DNA of 64,000 nucleotides from Pseudomonas viridiflava (GCF_900589395.1 NZ_UUIS01000008.1:79017-143016), one strand, 5' to 3'. Numbered from the stretch's first letter, positions 1-9,378 are shown. Notes: generated from the sequence alone by a model not told the origin. Numbers and translations: made by a program.

Positions 1-441
1 GAAGGTGAACAGGCCCCGGCGCTGGCCGGACAATGGCACGGCACGCTGTGCTGGACATGCCCCAGCCCTTATCGCCCCGGCCACCGGCGCAAGAACTGGT
101 TCTTCGGGGCCGAACATTTCAGTGCGCCACAGACCGACCTGAGCACGCAGATCCGCTTTGAAACCACCCGCTCCGGTGGCCCTGGCGGCCAGCATGTCAA
201 CACCACCGACTCGGCCGTGCGCGCCACACATGTGGCCAGCGGCATCACGGTCAAGGTGCAAAGCGAACGCAGCCAGCATGCCAACAAGCGCCTGGCCGTG
301 CTGTTGATCGGCCAGCGGCTGCAGGCCTTGCAAGCCACCCACGAAGCCGCGCTCAGGAGCTCACGTCACGCCTCTCATCAGCACGTCGCGCGCGGCAATG
401 CCGGCAGGCGCTTTGTCGGCGAGGATTTTGTGCCGGCCTGA
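1..441 (+). CDS. prfH: Peptide chain release factor H, 5'-truncated by the window edge
   Basis: Reading frame 1 is open from the first base and ends at TGA 439-441, giving the last 146 residues of a release-factor-like protein. It holds the GGQ peptidyl-tRNA hydrolysis motif (GGPGGQHVN near 178-204) and the PrfH-typical stretch [19 protein letters not shown] before it. The C-terminal basic tail is as in RF family members. PrfH is an RF2-like factor lacking the codon-recognition domain. In other genomes it usually sits next to an rtcB-like RNA ligase and is tied to release of ribosomes stalled on damaged RNA. Such a partner would lie upstream, outside this window. It converges on the diguanylate cyclase gene 65 bp away. 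Confidence 0.88.
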   Translation, partial: EGEQAPALAGQWHGTLCWTCPSPYRPGHRRKNWFFGAEHFSAPQTDLSTQIRFETTRSGGPGGQHVNTTDSAVRATHVASGITVKVQSERSQHANKRLAVLLIGQRLQALQATHEAALRSSRHASHQHVARGNAGRRFVGEDFVPA

Positions 442-506
442 ACCACGCAGGCCGCTGTGCGCCAGTGGCCTGCCCCCTCCTCACCTCATCACGGCAGCCT
501 GCAGGG

Positions 507-2006
507 TCATGCCTCGATGCGATTGCGTCCACCGTCCTTGGCCCTGTAAAGAGCGCTGTCAGCCACCTCGACAATCGACGGTGCGCCGTGTACCGCCTCG
601 TCGGCGCGCCGGCAGGCGATGCCAATGCTCATGGTCACCCGACCAAACGGGCTTGCCGCATGAACCAGGTTCGCCTCGGCCAATGCCTGCTGCATGGCGA
701 TGGCCAGTCGGTGCGCGCCTTCAAGCCGGGTCTCGGGCAGGATCACGGCCAGCTCTTCTCCGCCATACCGGGCCACCAGATCTGAAGGGCGACGCACGCA
801 GCCGGCGATGACACCACTGACGGCCTGCAGGCATTCATCACCGGCCACGTGCCCATAGGTGTCATTGAACAGCTTGAACTGGTCGATATCGATCAGCAGC
901 AGCGACAATGGCGCCCCCGCCCGCTGGGCGCGCCGGGTTTCCAGCGCGAGTGTTTCATCGAAACAGCGCCGGTTGGCCAGGCCCGTCAACTGATCTTGCG
1001 AGGCCAGCAGCTCAAGCTTCTGGTTGGCACCGAGCAATTGCTGGCGCGCCAGCAGCAGTTGGGTCTGCGTCTGGATCCGGCGCCGGATCAGCCTGAACAA
1101 CACCCAACCGGTCCCCAGGGTAAACAGGATCAGCACTGTCAGCACCACCAGCGACAACAGGGCTTCGAACCGCCAGGTGCGCATGGCCTCCTCTTTTCCC
1201 AGCGCCACGGTGGTGATCAAGGAAAAGCTTTCGCTTTTTCGAAAGGTGTACAGCCGCTCGACCCCGTCCAGCGAGGAGGTAAACGAGGCCGTGCCCGAGG
1301 CGCGCCCCAGGAAATACTTCTGGAAATCGCTCGAGCGGGAAAAATCCCGGCCCATGTCCTGCTCGCGAAACGGGTAGCGCACCAGCAGTTGCCCGGTGGC
1401 ATAGGTCAGGGAAATGGCGCCGTGATCACCGACATCGATCTTGCCGTACAGATCAAGGAAGTTTCTGATTCCCAAGGTGGCAGCCACCACGCCATTGAAG
1501 CCGCCCTGGCGGTCATTGAGGCGGCGGCTGATGGTGATCACCCACTCCTTGGTGGAACGGTGCTGGATGGGCGGACCGATGAAGATGTCCCGCGAGGCAT
1601 CGTCACGGTGATGCGCAAAATAAACCCGGTCGCTGCTGTTGAACAGCAACGAGTTGGGGCTGGTCGACGAAAACAGCCAGTTGCCGTCGCGGTCATAAAT
1701 GGTCAGGCCGCTCAACTGGGGCATGGCGCGGTGCTGAATCTGCAGCAGGCCCTGCAAGCGCGCAAATTGCACTTGCCCCAGGCCCTCGGCCTCAATGCGT
1801 TCGACCATGCCATTGAGCAACATCGAACTCTGGCGCATGACGCCTTCGGAGTACGTCACCAATGCCTGCGCCAGGTTGGCCCCGTTGACGCTCACCGTGT
1901 TCAAGGCCCTCTCCCGCGCCGCCATGACTTTCCAGAAGGTGAGCAATATCAGCGAAGAACACACGATCATTAAAAGCGCTATAACGAGCTGAAGGTCACG
2001 TTTCAC
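507..2006 (-). CDS. Membrane diguanylate cyclase with periplasmic Cache-like sensor and GGDEF domain
   Basis: Predicted to make cyclic-di-GMP from GTP. From the GTG at 2006 (AGG about 8 bases upstream) the protein has 499 residues. A transmembrane helix (DLQLVIALLMIVCSSLILL) follows at once, then about 240 periplasmic residues of dCache type, a second helix (LLSLVVLTVLILFTLGTGWVLF) and a C-terminal GGDEF domain. The active-site signature is GGEEL, a functional-type variant. An RxxD inhibitory site (RPSD) lies five residues before it, so product inhibition is likely. A longer frame to 2105 would add 33 residues before the first helix and looks less likely. It stands alone and is divergent from the DHH gene. 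The ligand sensed is unknown. Confidence 0.9.
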   Translation of the reverse strand: MKRDLQLVIALLMIVCSSLILLTFWKVMAARERALNTVSVNGANLAQALVTYSEGVMRQSSMLLNGMVERIEAEGLGQVQFARLQGLLQIQHRAMPQLSGLTIYDRDGNWLFSSTSPNSLLFNSSDRVYFAHHRDDASRDIFIGPPIQHRSTKEWVITISRRLNDRQGGFNGVVAATLGIRNFLDLYGKIDVGDHGAISLTYATGQLLVRYPFREQDMGRDFSRSSDFQKYFLGRASGTASFTSSLDGVERLYTFRKSESFSLITTVALGKEEAMRTWRFEALLSLVVLTVLILFTLGTGWVLFRLIRRRIQTQTQLLLARQQLLGANQKLELLASQDQLTGLANRRCFDETLALETRRAQRAGAPLSLLLIDIDQFKLFNDTYGHVAGDECLQAVSGVIAGCVRRPSDLVARYGGEELAVILPETRLEGAHRLAIAMQQALAEANLVHAASPFGRVTMSIGIACRRADEAVHGAPSIVEVADSALYRAKDGGRNRIEA

Positions 2007-2252
2007 TTGAACACCTGACAGTCCTTTCCAGTCCAATCTGCCGCAACCCCCCGTTGACAGGAGGCCTTGGTACTGTGAGCCACACCCTGGCCCGTCAGTG
2101 CGCATGGTAGCACCGGCGCAATAATAGCCCTATGCCACAAACGGAACACCCATGACACGGCAGCGCTTGGAGCGACGTCATCCAGGCGCCCTGAGGCAGC
2201 GCCTTCCACCGCTCTATGCCTTGAAGCTGAAAACCTCGAAACAGGAGCACAA

Positions 2253-3128
2253 ATGACCACCGCCTCAATACTGTGCATCTACCATGCCCACTGCGCCGAT
2301 GGTTTCGGCGCCGCCTGGGTGGTGCGCCGCAGGTTTGGTTCCGAGGTCGGGTTCCATGCCGCCAGCCATGGCGAGCCTGCACCGGACGCCTCAGGCAAGC
2401 ATGTCGTGATCGTGGATTTTGCCTACCCCCTCGACACCCTGACCGCAATGGCGACAACGGCGCTGTCCGTGCTGGTGATTGACCACCACAAGACTGCCCA
2501 GGCCGACCTGGCAGGCGTCGAGCCCGCGCCCGGGCACTGGCCGCAACACCCCCTGCACGGCCTGCGCGCGGTGTTCGACATGGACCGCTCCGGCGCCGGA
2601 CTGACCTGGGATTATTACTTCAAGGACGAGCCGCGCCCCGACCTCATCAACCACATCGAGGATCGCGACCTATGGCACTTCAGGCTGGCGGGTACACGGG
2701 AGATCACGGCAAACCTGTTCAGTCATCCGCAGGATTTCGAGGTCTGGGACACGCTCATGGCCATGCCGGCCAGCGCCTTGCACGGTGAAGGCGCCGCCAT
2801 CGAGCGCAGCCGCCGCAGAGAGTTGCGCGCCCTGCTGCGGGCCACCTGGCGGCGCATGACAATAGCCGGGTTTGACGTGCCGACCGCCAACTTGCCTTTT
2901 ACGCATGCCAGCGATGCCGGGAACCTCATGTGCGACGGCGAGCCGTTCGCGGCGATTTATTGGGATACACCCCACGGCCGCGCGTTCTCCTTGCGCAGCA
3001 CCGACGCGGGCGAGGATGTGTCTGTGATTGCCAGGCGGTTCGGCGGCGGTGGGCATCGCAATGCAGCAGGCTTCAGCGTGCCCTATGGGCATGCGCTGAC
3101 GCTGTACGCGGTGCAGGACGATGACTGA
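2253..3128 (+). CDS. DHH-family phosphoesterase
   Basis: 291 residues with the DHH superfamily layout. The N-terminal motif I is HAHCADGFGAA (Asp16), motif II is VIVDFAYP (Asp55) and motif III is VIDHHKTA (Asp77-His78-His79). A C-terminal DHHA1-like glycine-rich motif GGGGHRNAAGF follows. Such enzymes are Mn-dependent phosphodiesterases acting on nanoRNA, pAp or cyclic dinucleotides; which one applies here cannot be told from the sequence. AGGAG precedes the ATG. A cyclic-dinucleotide-linked role is only a suggestion from the divergent diguanylate cyclase neighbour. Confidence 0.85.
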   Translation: MTTASILCIYHAHCADGFGAAWVVRRRFGSEVGFHAASHGEPAPDASGKHVVIVDFAYPLDTLTAMATTALSVLVIDHHKTAQADLAGVEPAPGHWPQHPLHGLRAVFDMDRSGAGLTWDYYFKDEPRPDLINHIEDRDLWHFRLAGTREITANLFSHPQDFEVWDTLMAMPASALHGEGAAIERSRRRELRALLRATWRRMTIAGFDVPTANLPFTHASDAGNLMCDGEPFAAIYWDTPHGRAFSLRSTDAGEDVSVIARRFGGGGHRNAAGFSVPYGHALTLYAVQDDD

Positions 3129-3151
3129 AGCGCAACGGGCAAAAAACCAAT

Positions 3152-3180
3152 AAAAAAGGGAGATCATTTCTGATCTCCCT
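3152..3180 (-). terminator. Rho-independent terminator of tRNA-Val
   Basis: On the minus strand a perfect 9-bp stem (GGGAGATCA / TGATCTCCC) with a GAAA loop is followed by six T. It lies 31 bp past the tRNA 3' end. On the plus strand the same stem has no T-run, so it mainly serves the tRNA. Confidence 0.85.
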
Positions 3181-3210
3181 TCCCAGCCCGCGCAATGTGC
3201 GGGTTTTGTC

Positions 3211-3287
3211 TGGTAGGCACGATTGGACTCGAACCAACGACCCCCACCATGTCAAGGTGGTGCTCTAACCAACTGAGCTACGTGCCT
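3211..3287 (-). tRNA. tRNA-Val (anticodon GAC)
   Basis: A 77-nt cloverleaf can be drawn on the minus strand: acceptor AGGCACG/CGTGCCT, D-arm with GTTGGTTA, anticodon stem CCACC/GGTGG around TTGACAT (anticodon GAC), T-arm with TTCGAGT, and an encoded ACCA end. It has its own promoter and terminator and so is a single-gene transcription unit. Confidence 0.97.
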
Positions 3288-3300
3288 GCTGTGAGGCGGC

Positions 3301-3328
3301 ATTTTACGGAAATCCAATAGGCTGTCAA
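3301..3328 (-). promoter_or_regulatory. Sigma70-type promoter of tRNA-Val
   Basis: On the minus strand TTGACA (3323-3328) and TAAAAT (3301-3306) are spaced by 16 bp and end 13 bp before the tRNA 5' end. This is a near-consensus promoter, as expected for a stable RNA gene. Confidence 0.75.
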
Positions 3329-3447
3329 ACGTTTTTTCCTCTAAGCCACTGAATTGGAAAAACTTTTACAGGGACCTGGTTTTGCATCTGTCGGGATCTC
3401 GGGTAGGATCGCCAGCATTCGTCAAGAATTTTAAACGGAGCACCCGC

Positions 3448-4731
3448 ATGGCGAGCATGGCCTACCCTCAGTCGTATTACGCAGCCTCAGCCAACCCGGC
3501 GCCTGAGCGCCCTGCCCTGCAAGGCGAAATCGACACCGACGTGTGCATCATTGGCGCCGGCTACACCGGGCTTTCCAGCGCGCTGTTCCTGCTTGAACAC
3601 GGTTTCAAGGTCACGGTGCTGGAAGCGGCAAAAGTCGGTTTTGGCGCCTCGGGGCGCAATGGCGGACAGATCGTCAACAGCTACAGCCGCGACATCGATG
3701 TCATCGAACGCAGCGTAGGGCCTGCGCAGGCACAGTTACTGGGGCACATGGCATTCGAAGGCGCACGGATCATCCGCGAGCGGGTCTCGCGCTATGCCAT
3801 CGCGTGCGACTTGAAGGACGGTGGCGTGTTCGCGGCCTTGAATACCCGGCAGATGGGCCACCTGCAAGCGCAAAAGCGTTTGTGGGAACGCTACGGCCAC
3901 ACTCAGCTGCACCTGCTGGACACCGCCCAGATGCGCGAGGTAGCGCAGTGCGACCAGTATGTGGGCGGCATGCTGGACATGAGTGGCGGGCATATCCACC
4001 CGCTGAACCTGGCCCTGGGCGAGGCCGCGGCGGTTGAATCGCTGGGCGGGATTATTTTCGAACAGTCCGCAGCCATCCGCATCGAGCGCGGCGCCACCCC
4101 GGTGGTGCACACCGCGCATGGCCGCGTGCGTGCACGTTTCGTGATCGTGGCGGGCAATGCCTATCTGGGCAATCTGGTGCCGGAGCTGGCGGCCAAGTCC
4201 ATGCCTTGCGGTACCCAAGTGATTGCCACCGCGCCGCTGGGCGAGGCACTGGCGCGTTCGCTGTTGCCAAAGGACTACTGCGTCGAAGACTGCAATTACC
4301 TGCTGGACTATTACCGACTGACCGCCGACAAGCGGTTGATTTTCGGCGGCGGCGTGGTCTACGGCGCGCGCGACCCGGCCAATATCGAAGCGATCATCCG
4401 CCCGAAAATGCTCAAGGTCTTCCCGCAGCTCAAGGACGTGAAGATCGACTACGCCTGGACCGGCAACTTTTTGCTGACCCTGTCGCGCCTGCCTCAGGTC
4501 GGGCGTCTGGGCGATAACATCTATTACTCCCAAGGGTGCAGCGGCCACGGGGTGACCTACACGCACCTGGCTGGCAAAGTGCTGGCCGAAGCCCTGCGCG
4601 GCCAGGCCGAGCGTTTCGATGCGTTTGCCGGCCTGCCGCACTACCCGTTTCCGGGCGGGCAACTGCTGCGCACGCCCTTTACCGCGCTGGGCGCCTGGTA
4701 TTACAGCCTGCGGGACCGGCTGGGGTTTTAA
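3448..4731 (+). CDS. puuB: Gamma-glutamylputrescine oxidoreductase family FAD enzyme
   Basis: A 427-residue D-amino-acid-oxidase-fold flavoprotein. The Rossmann FAD motif VCIIGAGYTGLSSAL lies near residue 30, and the block GFGASGRNGGQIVNSYSRDIDVIE is highly diagnostic of PuuB/PauB. These enzymes oxidise gamma-glutamyl-putrescine and related amines to aldehydes in polyamine use. The start at 3448 is preceded by ACGGAG; the frame is open from 3382 but without a good ribosome site. No other puu/pau genes are adjacent, although an aldehyde dehydrogenase lies 10 kb away. Pseudomonas often carries several pauB paralogs, so the precise substrate is open. Its stop overlaps the convergent lipoprotein gene by 4 bp. 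Confidence 0.88.
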   Translation: MASMAYPQSYYAASANPAPERPALQGEIDTDVCIIGAGYTGLSSALFLLEHGFKVTVLEAAKVGFGASGRNGGQIVNSYSRDIDVIERSVGPAQAQLLGHMAFEGARIIRERVSRYAIACDLKDGGVFAALNTRQMGHLQAQKRLWERYGHTQLHLLDTAQMREVAQCDQYVGGMLDMSGGHIHPLNLALGEAAAVESLGGIIFEQSAAIRIERGATPVVHTAHGRVRARFVIVAGNAYLGNLVPELAAKSMPCGTQVIATAPLGEALARSLLPKDYCVEDCNYLLDYYRLTADKRLIFGGGVVYGARDPANIEAIIRPKMLKVFPQLKDVKIDYAWTGNFLLTLSRLPQVGRLGDNIYYSQGCSGHGVTYTHLAGKVLAEALRGQAERFDAFAGLPHYPFPGGQLLRTPFTALGAWYYSLRDRLGF

Positions 4732-5423
4732 CGGCCCAGGGTCCTGATGGCTTCACCGGCCGCCTGCTCCTGGCCGGCCCCGGCCAGCGCCTGGGCCGCC
4801 TGTAGCCAGCGCTGGCGGTCGACACCGGCAGGCAGCTGGCGAGGCCCCTGCACCAGCACCGCCCAGTGGCCGGCGTCCTTCCAGGCTGAGGCGAAGCTGT
4901 CAAACTTCATCAACAGGCGACGGTTCATGCCCGCCTGCAGTAACACCCCGTCGCGATAGCGGTCATAGCCGACCAGTACCGCATAGCGTGGCGTTTTCCA
5001 GAACGCCGCCCCCTCGGTGAAACGCAGCAGCACCGGATAACCGGCAACCAGTTGCGCCTTCAGGTCGCGCACCTGGTCGCTCAAGGGGTAGACCACAAAG
5101 CCGTATTCCCGCGCCACCCGCTGCAGATTCTGCTCCAGTTGCGCCTCGGCGCCCGGCAGTTGCAGGTTTTTTTCCAGCAGGCCCGGCGTGGTGCCGATGT
5201 TCTGGTGGGCCAGCATGGTGGCCAGAGCGCCAGGACCGCTCTGGAACGCGTTGCCGCGAAAGAACGGCATCGAGGTGAGTTCAACCCGGTCAGGCAGCCC
5301 TTGCGGATCGGGCGGCAGCGCGCGCAGGGTGCGTGATGATGACGAACAGCCGCCCAGAATCGCCAGCATGGCAATCGCCAGACCGACCCGCATGGCCCTG
5401 GACGCAAAAGATACCGACAACAT
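4728..5423 (-). CDS. C39-peptidase-like lipoprotein lacking the catalytic Cys and His
   Basis: 231 residues. A basic start and hydrophobic segment end in a lipobox (AILGGC, Cys26), so it is a lipoprotein. Residues 50-190 follow the bacteriocin-processing C39 fold. The expected QCGPAALA active-site motif reads QSGPGALA (Ser62 instead of Cys), and the position usually holding the catalytic His before AVxVGYD is Arg146 (RYAVLVGYD). It therefore looks like a non-catalytic pseudopeptidase, perhaps a binding protein. A short C-terminal helical extension follows. Starts at 5423 or at Met11 (5393) both leave the lipobox intact. Family assignment is by motif pattern only. Confidence 0.65.
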   Translation of the reverse strand: MLSVSFASRAMRVGLAIAMLAILGGCSSSSRTLRALPPDPQGLPDRVELTSMPFFRGNAFQSGPGALATMLAHQNIGTTPGLLEKNLQLPGAEAQLEQNLQRVAREYGFVVYPLSDQVRDLKAQLVAGYPVLLRFTEGAAFWKTPRYAVLVGYDRYRDGVLLQAGMNRRLLMKFDSFASAWKDAGHWAVLVQGPRQLPAGVDRQRWLQAAQALAGAGQEQAAGEAIRTLGR

Positions 5424-5642
5424 GTTCCCTCACTTGATCGAACGCCGGGCGACCTCTGACCTGGCGGGAATGGCGATCATAGAGCGGCGCAGGCCACCGG
5501 TATAGCCCGAGGATCTGTGGCCGGCCGTACATAGACCGAAACAGTCGAAGCCGATGACCACTTGTCAAGCCGGCGAAACACCCCCGGGTCTAGACTGTCG
5601 GTTACTAAGACTGCAACAGATTGCGGCTGTGGAGGTGTAACC

Positions 5643-5828
5643 ATGAACCTGGAAATGACCATCGTGATGCTGATTGCTGCCTGGCTGGCCGTTGCCTGCG
5701 CCATGTTGTGGGGCGTGATGCGCATTGCCCGTCGCCATCACCACCCTCAGCACACCTGGCCAGACTCTGCCGTGCAGCCGGCCAGGCCTGCCAGACCCTA
5801 TAAGACTCGCCCGGCGACCGCGCACTGA
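5643..5828 (+). CDS. Small single-span membrane protein
   Basis: 61 residues starting at an ATG with a strong GGAGG seven bases upstream. One hydrophobic helix (about residues 5-26) is followed by a basic and His/Pro-rich tail (RRHHHPQH, then RPARPARPYKTRP). I do not recognise the family. The good ribosome site, the independent transcription unit and a terminator 33 bp downstream support it as a real gene. Confidence 0.6.
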   Translation: MNLEMTIVMLIAAWLAVACAMLWGVMRIARRHHHPQHTWPDSAVQPARPARPYKTRPATAH

Positions 5829-5860
5829 GGCGGTATACGCCTTCTTGCCCGCCCCCATGC

Positions 5861-5898
5861 AAAACGGCCGGCCCCATGACAGGGCCGACCGTTTTTTT
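5861..5898 (+). terminator. Rho-independent terminator between convergent genes
   Basis: ACGGCCGGCCC / GGGCCGACCGT stem with a short loop, followed by seven T on the plus strand and preceded by AAAA. It can end transcription of the small membrane gene and, less strongly, of the terC-like gene from the other side. Confidence 0.8.
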
Positions 5899-5945
5899 GC
5901 CTTGTCGACGCAGTGATTCACCCCGCGTCAACCTTGCCGGCCTCA

Positions 5946-6692
5946 TCAGGCCGCAGCGGACTTCTTGCGCTTGGAACGACGCGCCAGCATGTTCAGCACC
6001 TCGATCAGGGCCGAGAAGGCCATCGCCGCGTACACATAGCCTTTAGGCACATGGGCACCGAAGCCTTCGGCGATCAGCGTCATGCCGATCATGATCAGGA
6101 AGCCCAGCGCCAGCATCACGACACTCGGGTTTTCGTTGATGAACTTGGCCAGCGGCTCGGCCGCCACCATCATCACCACAACAGCGGACACGACGGCAAT
6201 GATCATGATCGGCAAGTGCTCGGTCATGCCCACGGCGGTGATGATGCTGTCGATGGAGAACACCAGGTCGAGCAGCAGGATCTGCGCAATGGCCGCGCCC
6301 ATGCTCAGGGTCACCTTGGAGCCCACGGTGTCTTCCTTGTCCTGCGCATCATCCATGCTGTGATGGATTTCCGTGGTCGCCTTCCAGACCAGGAACAGGC
6401 CACCGGCGATCAGGATCATGTCTTTCCACGAGAACGCCTGCCCCAGCAGTTCGATCACCGGCTCGGTCAACTGCACGATCCAGGCCACGGTACTGAGCAG
6501 GCCCAGACGCATGATCAGCGCCATGCTGATACCCAGGCGACGCGCCTTGGGGCGCTGGTGCTCAGGCAGCTTGTTGGTCAGGATGGAAATGAAGATCAGG
6601 TTGTCGATACCCAGCACGACCTCCATCACCACCAGTGTTGCCAGCGCCACCCAGGCCGCCGGACTTGCCGCAAGTTCCAACAGGTATTCCAT
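5946..6692 (-). CDS. TerC-family integral membrane protein
   Basis: 248 residues with about seven hydrophobic helices. The TerC signatures with buried acidic residues are present: [23 protein letters not shown] near the N-terminus and [17 protein letters not shown] in the second repeat. TerC-family (YgdQ/YkoY-like) proteins are linked to metal ion export, mainly manganese, and to tellurite resistance operons. No ter genes are nearby, so metal homeostasis is the more likely role. The C-terminus is basic (RRSKRKK). A small lipoprotein gene lies upstream on the same strand. Confidence 0.88.
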   Translation of the reverse strand: MEYLLELAASPAAWVALATLVVMEVVLGIDNLIFISILTNKLPEHQRPKARRLGISMALIMRLGLLSTVAWIVQLTEPVIELLGQAFSWKDMILIAGGLFLVWKATTEIHHSMDDAQDKEDTVGSKVTLSMGAAIAQILLLDLVFSIDSIITAVGMTEHLPIMIIAVVSAVVVMMVAAEPLAKFINENPSVVMLALGFLIMIGMTLIAEGFGAHVPKGYVYAAMAFSALIEVLNMLARRSKRKKSAAA

Positions 6693-6725
6693 ATTTATGT
6701 CCCGAATAAGCCAAGGTTAATAACG

Positions 6726-6971
6726 TCAGATTTCCTGCCCGGCCTGAGTACCGGAATCTTTTGGCTTTGCCTCAGGCTCGGCGATAGACAGCTCTTGTCG
6801 AGCATCCTCCAGCGCCTCGGTGGCCGCCTTGTGGGTGTCGTCGATCGCCTGTCTGGCGGAACTGGCCGCCGTGTCGAGCATCTGCTTGCCGGTTGTTTCA
6901 ACCTGATCGCAGCCACTCATTACAAACACAGAACATGTCAACACTAATGCAGCATAGATAGGACTTTTCAT
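6726..6971 (-). CDS. Small lipoprotein with Ala/Glu-rich helical tail
   Basis: 81 residues from an ATG preceded by GAGGAAGCC. The signal sequence KSPIYAALVLTCSVFVMSGC ends in a lipobox (Cys21). The mature part is hydrophilic and likely helical (KQMLDTAASSARQAIDDTHKAA). No named family is recognised. It is cotranscribed with or precedes the terC-like gene and is divergent from nhaR. Confidence 0.7.
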   Translation of the reverse strand: MKSPIYAALVLTCSVFVMSGCDQVETTGKQMLDTAASSARQAIDDTHKAATEALEDARQELSIAEPEAKPKDSGTQAGQEI

Positions 6972-7102
6972 GGCTTCCTCGTTCATCTGGGCCGCCGCCT
7001 GAACGGCATGGCAATGAGGAAGCATTCTAAAGACCTTGCAACATCAGGAAAATTCGCATTTTCAAGGTGTATACTTCGGTTTTTACGAAGTGTTACAGGT
7101 CC

Positions 7103-7999
7103 ATGCTCAATTACCGTCAATTGCATTATTTCTGGGTTGTCGCCAGGACCGGCAGCATCGTACGCGCTTGCGAACAATTAAGCCTTACCGCGCAGACAAT
7201 CAGCGGCCAGATCAGCTTGCTGGAGCAGACATTGGGGGTGGATCTGTTCCAGCGTGTGGGGCGTCAACTGGAGCTGACCGAAGCCGGACGCCTGGCCCTG
7301 CCCTACGCCGAGCAGATGTTTCAGCTGGGCAACGACCTGGAAACCGTGCTGCGTTCGCGACCGGACGAGCAGCAGATCCTGTTTCGCATCGGCGTGGCCG
7401 ATGTGGTGCCAAAGTCCATCGTCTATCGGCTCATCGCCCCGACCATGGAGCTGAGCGAACCGGTGCGCATCACTTGCCGCGAAGACAAGCTGGAACGCCT
7501 GCTGGCCGACCTGGCCATCCAGCGCCTGGACATGGTGGTGTCCGACAGCCCCATGCCGCCGCACCTGGACATCCGTGGCTACAGCCAGAAACTGGGCGAG
7601 TGTGGTATCAGCTTCTTTGCCACAGAAGAAGTCGCCCAGCGCCTGCATCCCGGCTTCCCCCAGGCCCTGGACGATGCCCCGCTGTTGATTCCGGGCCAGG
7701 ACACCGTGGTGCGCGGACGGCTGATGCGCTGGTTCGCCGAGCAAAAGCTGCGGCCGCGCATCATTGGCGAATTCGACGACAGCGCCTTGATGAAGGCGTT
7801 TGGTCAGTCGGGCAGCGGCGTGTTCGTCGCCCCCAGCGTGATTGCCGATGAGGTGCAGGCACAATACGGCGTGCGCCTGATCGGCCAGACCGATGCGGTG
7901 ACCGAATCGTTCTACGCCATCACCGTCGAACGCAAGGTGCGCCACCCTGGCGTCGTGGCAATCACCGAGGGGGCACGCAACACGCTGTTCAACGAATGA
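7103..7999 (+). CDS. nhaR: LysR-family activator NhaR
   Basis: 298 residues. An N-terminal LysR winged helix (MLNYRQLHYFWVVARTGSIVRACEQL) is followed by an effector domain containing the NhaR-specific blocks LIPGQDTVVRGRLMRWF and IIGEFDDSALMKAFGQSG. NhaR activates Na+/H+ antiporter genes in response to sodium in enteric bacteria. No nhaA is adjacent, so the local target is unknown; the convergent MFS gene ends at the next base. The ATG at 7103 gives the normal family length. Confidence 0.85.
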   Translation: MLNYRQLHYFWVVARTGSIVRACEQLSLTAQTISGQISLLEQTLGVDLFQRVGRQLELTEAGRLALPYAEQMFQLGNDLETVLRSRPDEQQILFRIGVADVVPKSIVYRLIAPTMELSEPVRITCREDKLERLLADLAIQRLDMVVSDSPMPPHLDIRGYSQKLGECGISFFATEEVAQRLHPGFPQALDDAPLLIPGQDTVVRGRLMRWFAEQKLRPRIIGEFDDSALMKAFGQSGSGVFVAPSVIADEVQAQYGVRLIGQTDAVTESFYAITVERKVRHPGVVAITEGARNTLFNE

Positions 8000-9145
8000 T
8001 CAGGCGGTGGCCGGCGCGCTGACCTTCATCATGCCCAGTGCCAGCAGGATCGCCAGCCCCACGATGCCGGCCGCCGCGAAGCCGACGCTGGCCAGCCCCA
8101 GGTGATCGATGACCCGCCCGCCAATCAGCGCCCCCAGGCCAATGCCCAGATTGCCACCGGCCACGTTCAGCGAAGCGGCAAAGGCCGGCGCCTGGGGCGC
8201 AGCCTTCATGATGCGCACATGGCAGACCAGAAACAGCGCGGCCTGGGCCACGCCCCAGACCGTCAGCGCAACGGCCAGCCCTGGCAACGAATGGAGGGTG
8301 GGCACTACCGCCAGCATGCCGGCGATCAGAAGGGCGCAGAACACCAGGCTGGCCACCAGCGGATGCCGATCGACCAGGCGTCCTCCCCATGCATTGCCCA
8401 GCAGCCCCACCGCGCCAAAGCCCATCAGGCACCAGCCCACCACCGAGCCATCGAAACCGGCCAGGCGTTCGAGCAGGTCGGCCAGGTAGGTGTAGGCGGT
8501 GAACATGCCGCTGAATACCAGCACCGACAACAGCACATGCCCTTGCATCAGGCCACTGCGCAGGATGTTGAACTGGCCAAGCATCGACACCGGATGCCCC
8601 GGCCTGGACGCGGGCAGCCAGAGGGCCAGCAGAACGGCCTTGAACACCGCCAGGCCCGCCAGCACGGCAAAGGCGCTGCGCCAGCCGGCGTGATCGCCAA
8701 TCAAGGTACCGATCGGGATGCCGAACACCATCGCGCAGATGATGCCGACCCCGAAGCGCGCCACCGCCCTGCCCGCCAGCGCGGGCCCGGCGATGTTCAC
8801 CACGGTTTCACTGGCCAGGGCCCAGAACACCGGCAGGCCCAAGGCCGGAATCAGCCGTGCGATCACCATCACGGCAAAATCGCTGGCCAGCGCGGCGAGC
8901 AGATTGGACAGCGCGAACAACAGCAGTACGCCCACGAACAGCCGCTTGCGTTCGAAGCGCGAGAAATACGCGGTCAACAGGGGCCCGAAGGCTGCCACCG
9001 TAAAGGCAAACAGGCTGACCAGCAGGCCGGCCCTGGAAATCGGAATATCCAGCTCCCGGGCCAGGGCCGGTAACAGGCCGACGATCACGAACTCCGTGGT
9101 CAGCACCGTAAAACCGGCGGCCGACAACAGAAAGACGGGCAACAT
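8000..9145 (-). CDS. MFS transporter of the drug/sugar efflux type (AraJ/YdhP-like)
   Basis: 381 residues with about 12 membrane helices. The N-terminal block TVLTTEFVIVGLLPALARELDIPISRAG is typical of DHA1 exporters. The loop motif between helices 2 and 3 is weak (SRFERKRLF). The ATG at 9145 has GTGGAG seven bases upstream; a TTG at 9160 is less likely. Its stop codon abuts that of nhaR. The substrate is unknown. Confidence 0.85.
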   Translation of the reverse strand: MLPVFLLSAAGFTVLTTEFVIVGLLPALARELDIPISRAGLLVSLFAFTVAAFGPLLTAYFSRFERKRLFVGVLLLFALSNLLAALASDFAVMVIARLIPALGLPVFWALASETVVNIAGPALAGRAVARFGVGIICAMVFGIPIGTLIGDHAGWRSAFAVLAGLAVFKAVLLALWLPASRPGHPVSMLGQFNILRSGLMQGHVLLSVLVFSGMFTAYTYLADLLERLAGFDGSVVGWCLMGFGAVGLLGNAWGGRLVDRHPLVASLVFCALLIAGMLAVVPTLHSLPGLAVALTVWGVAQAALFLVCHVRIMKAAPQAPAFAASLNVAGGNLGIGLGALIGGRVIDHLGLASVGFAAAGIVGLAILLALGMMKVSAPATA

Positions 9146-9378
9146 GAGCACACTCCACAACGATACCCATCAGCAGCGCGCTGACCGGCAAGACGAACAC
9201 CCACGGGGATGGCAATGCACCTGGCCGATGAGCAAGGACAACCAGGCCAGGGCCCGGCGATTATAGACGTGGCAACGCAGCGTTCGGGGCGTCTTTTTGC
9301 CCGGCAACACGCTGCCCACTGGCAATAATCCTCAACAGGTCATAGGCTGGCGGCCTGCCATCGCTCAGGGAGTACAGC

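Noticed and set aside
849..1973. Long open frame opposite the diguanylate cyclase gene
   Set aside because: Gln/His/Gly-rich translation without motifs, typical of the antisense frame of a GC-rich gene. The opposite strand has clear GGDEF features.
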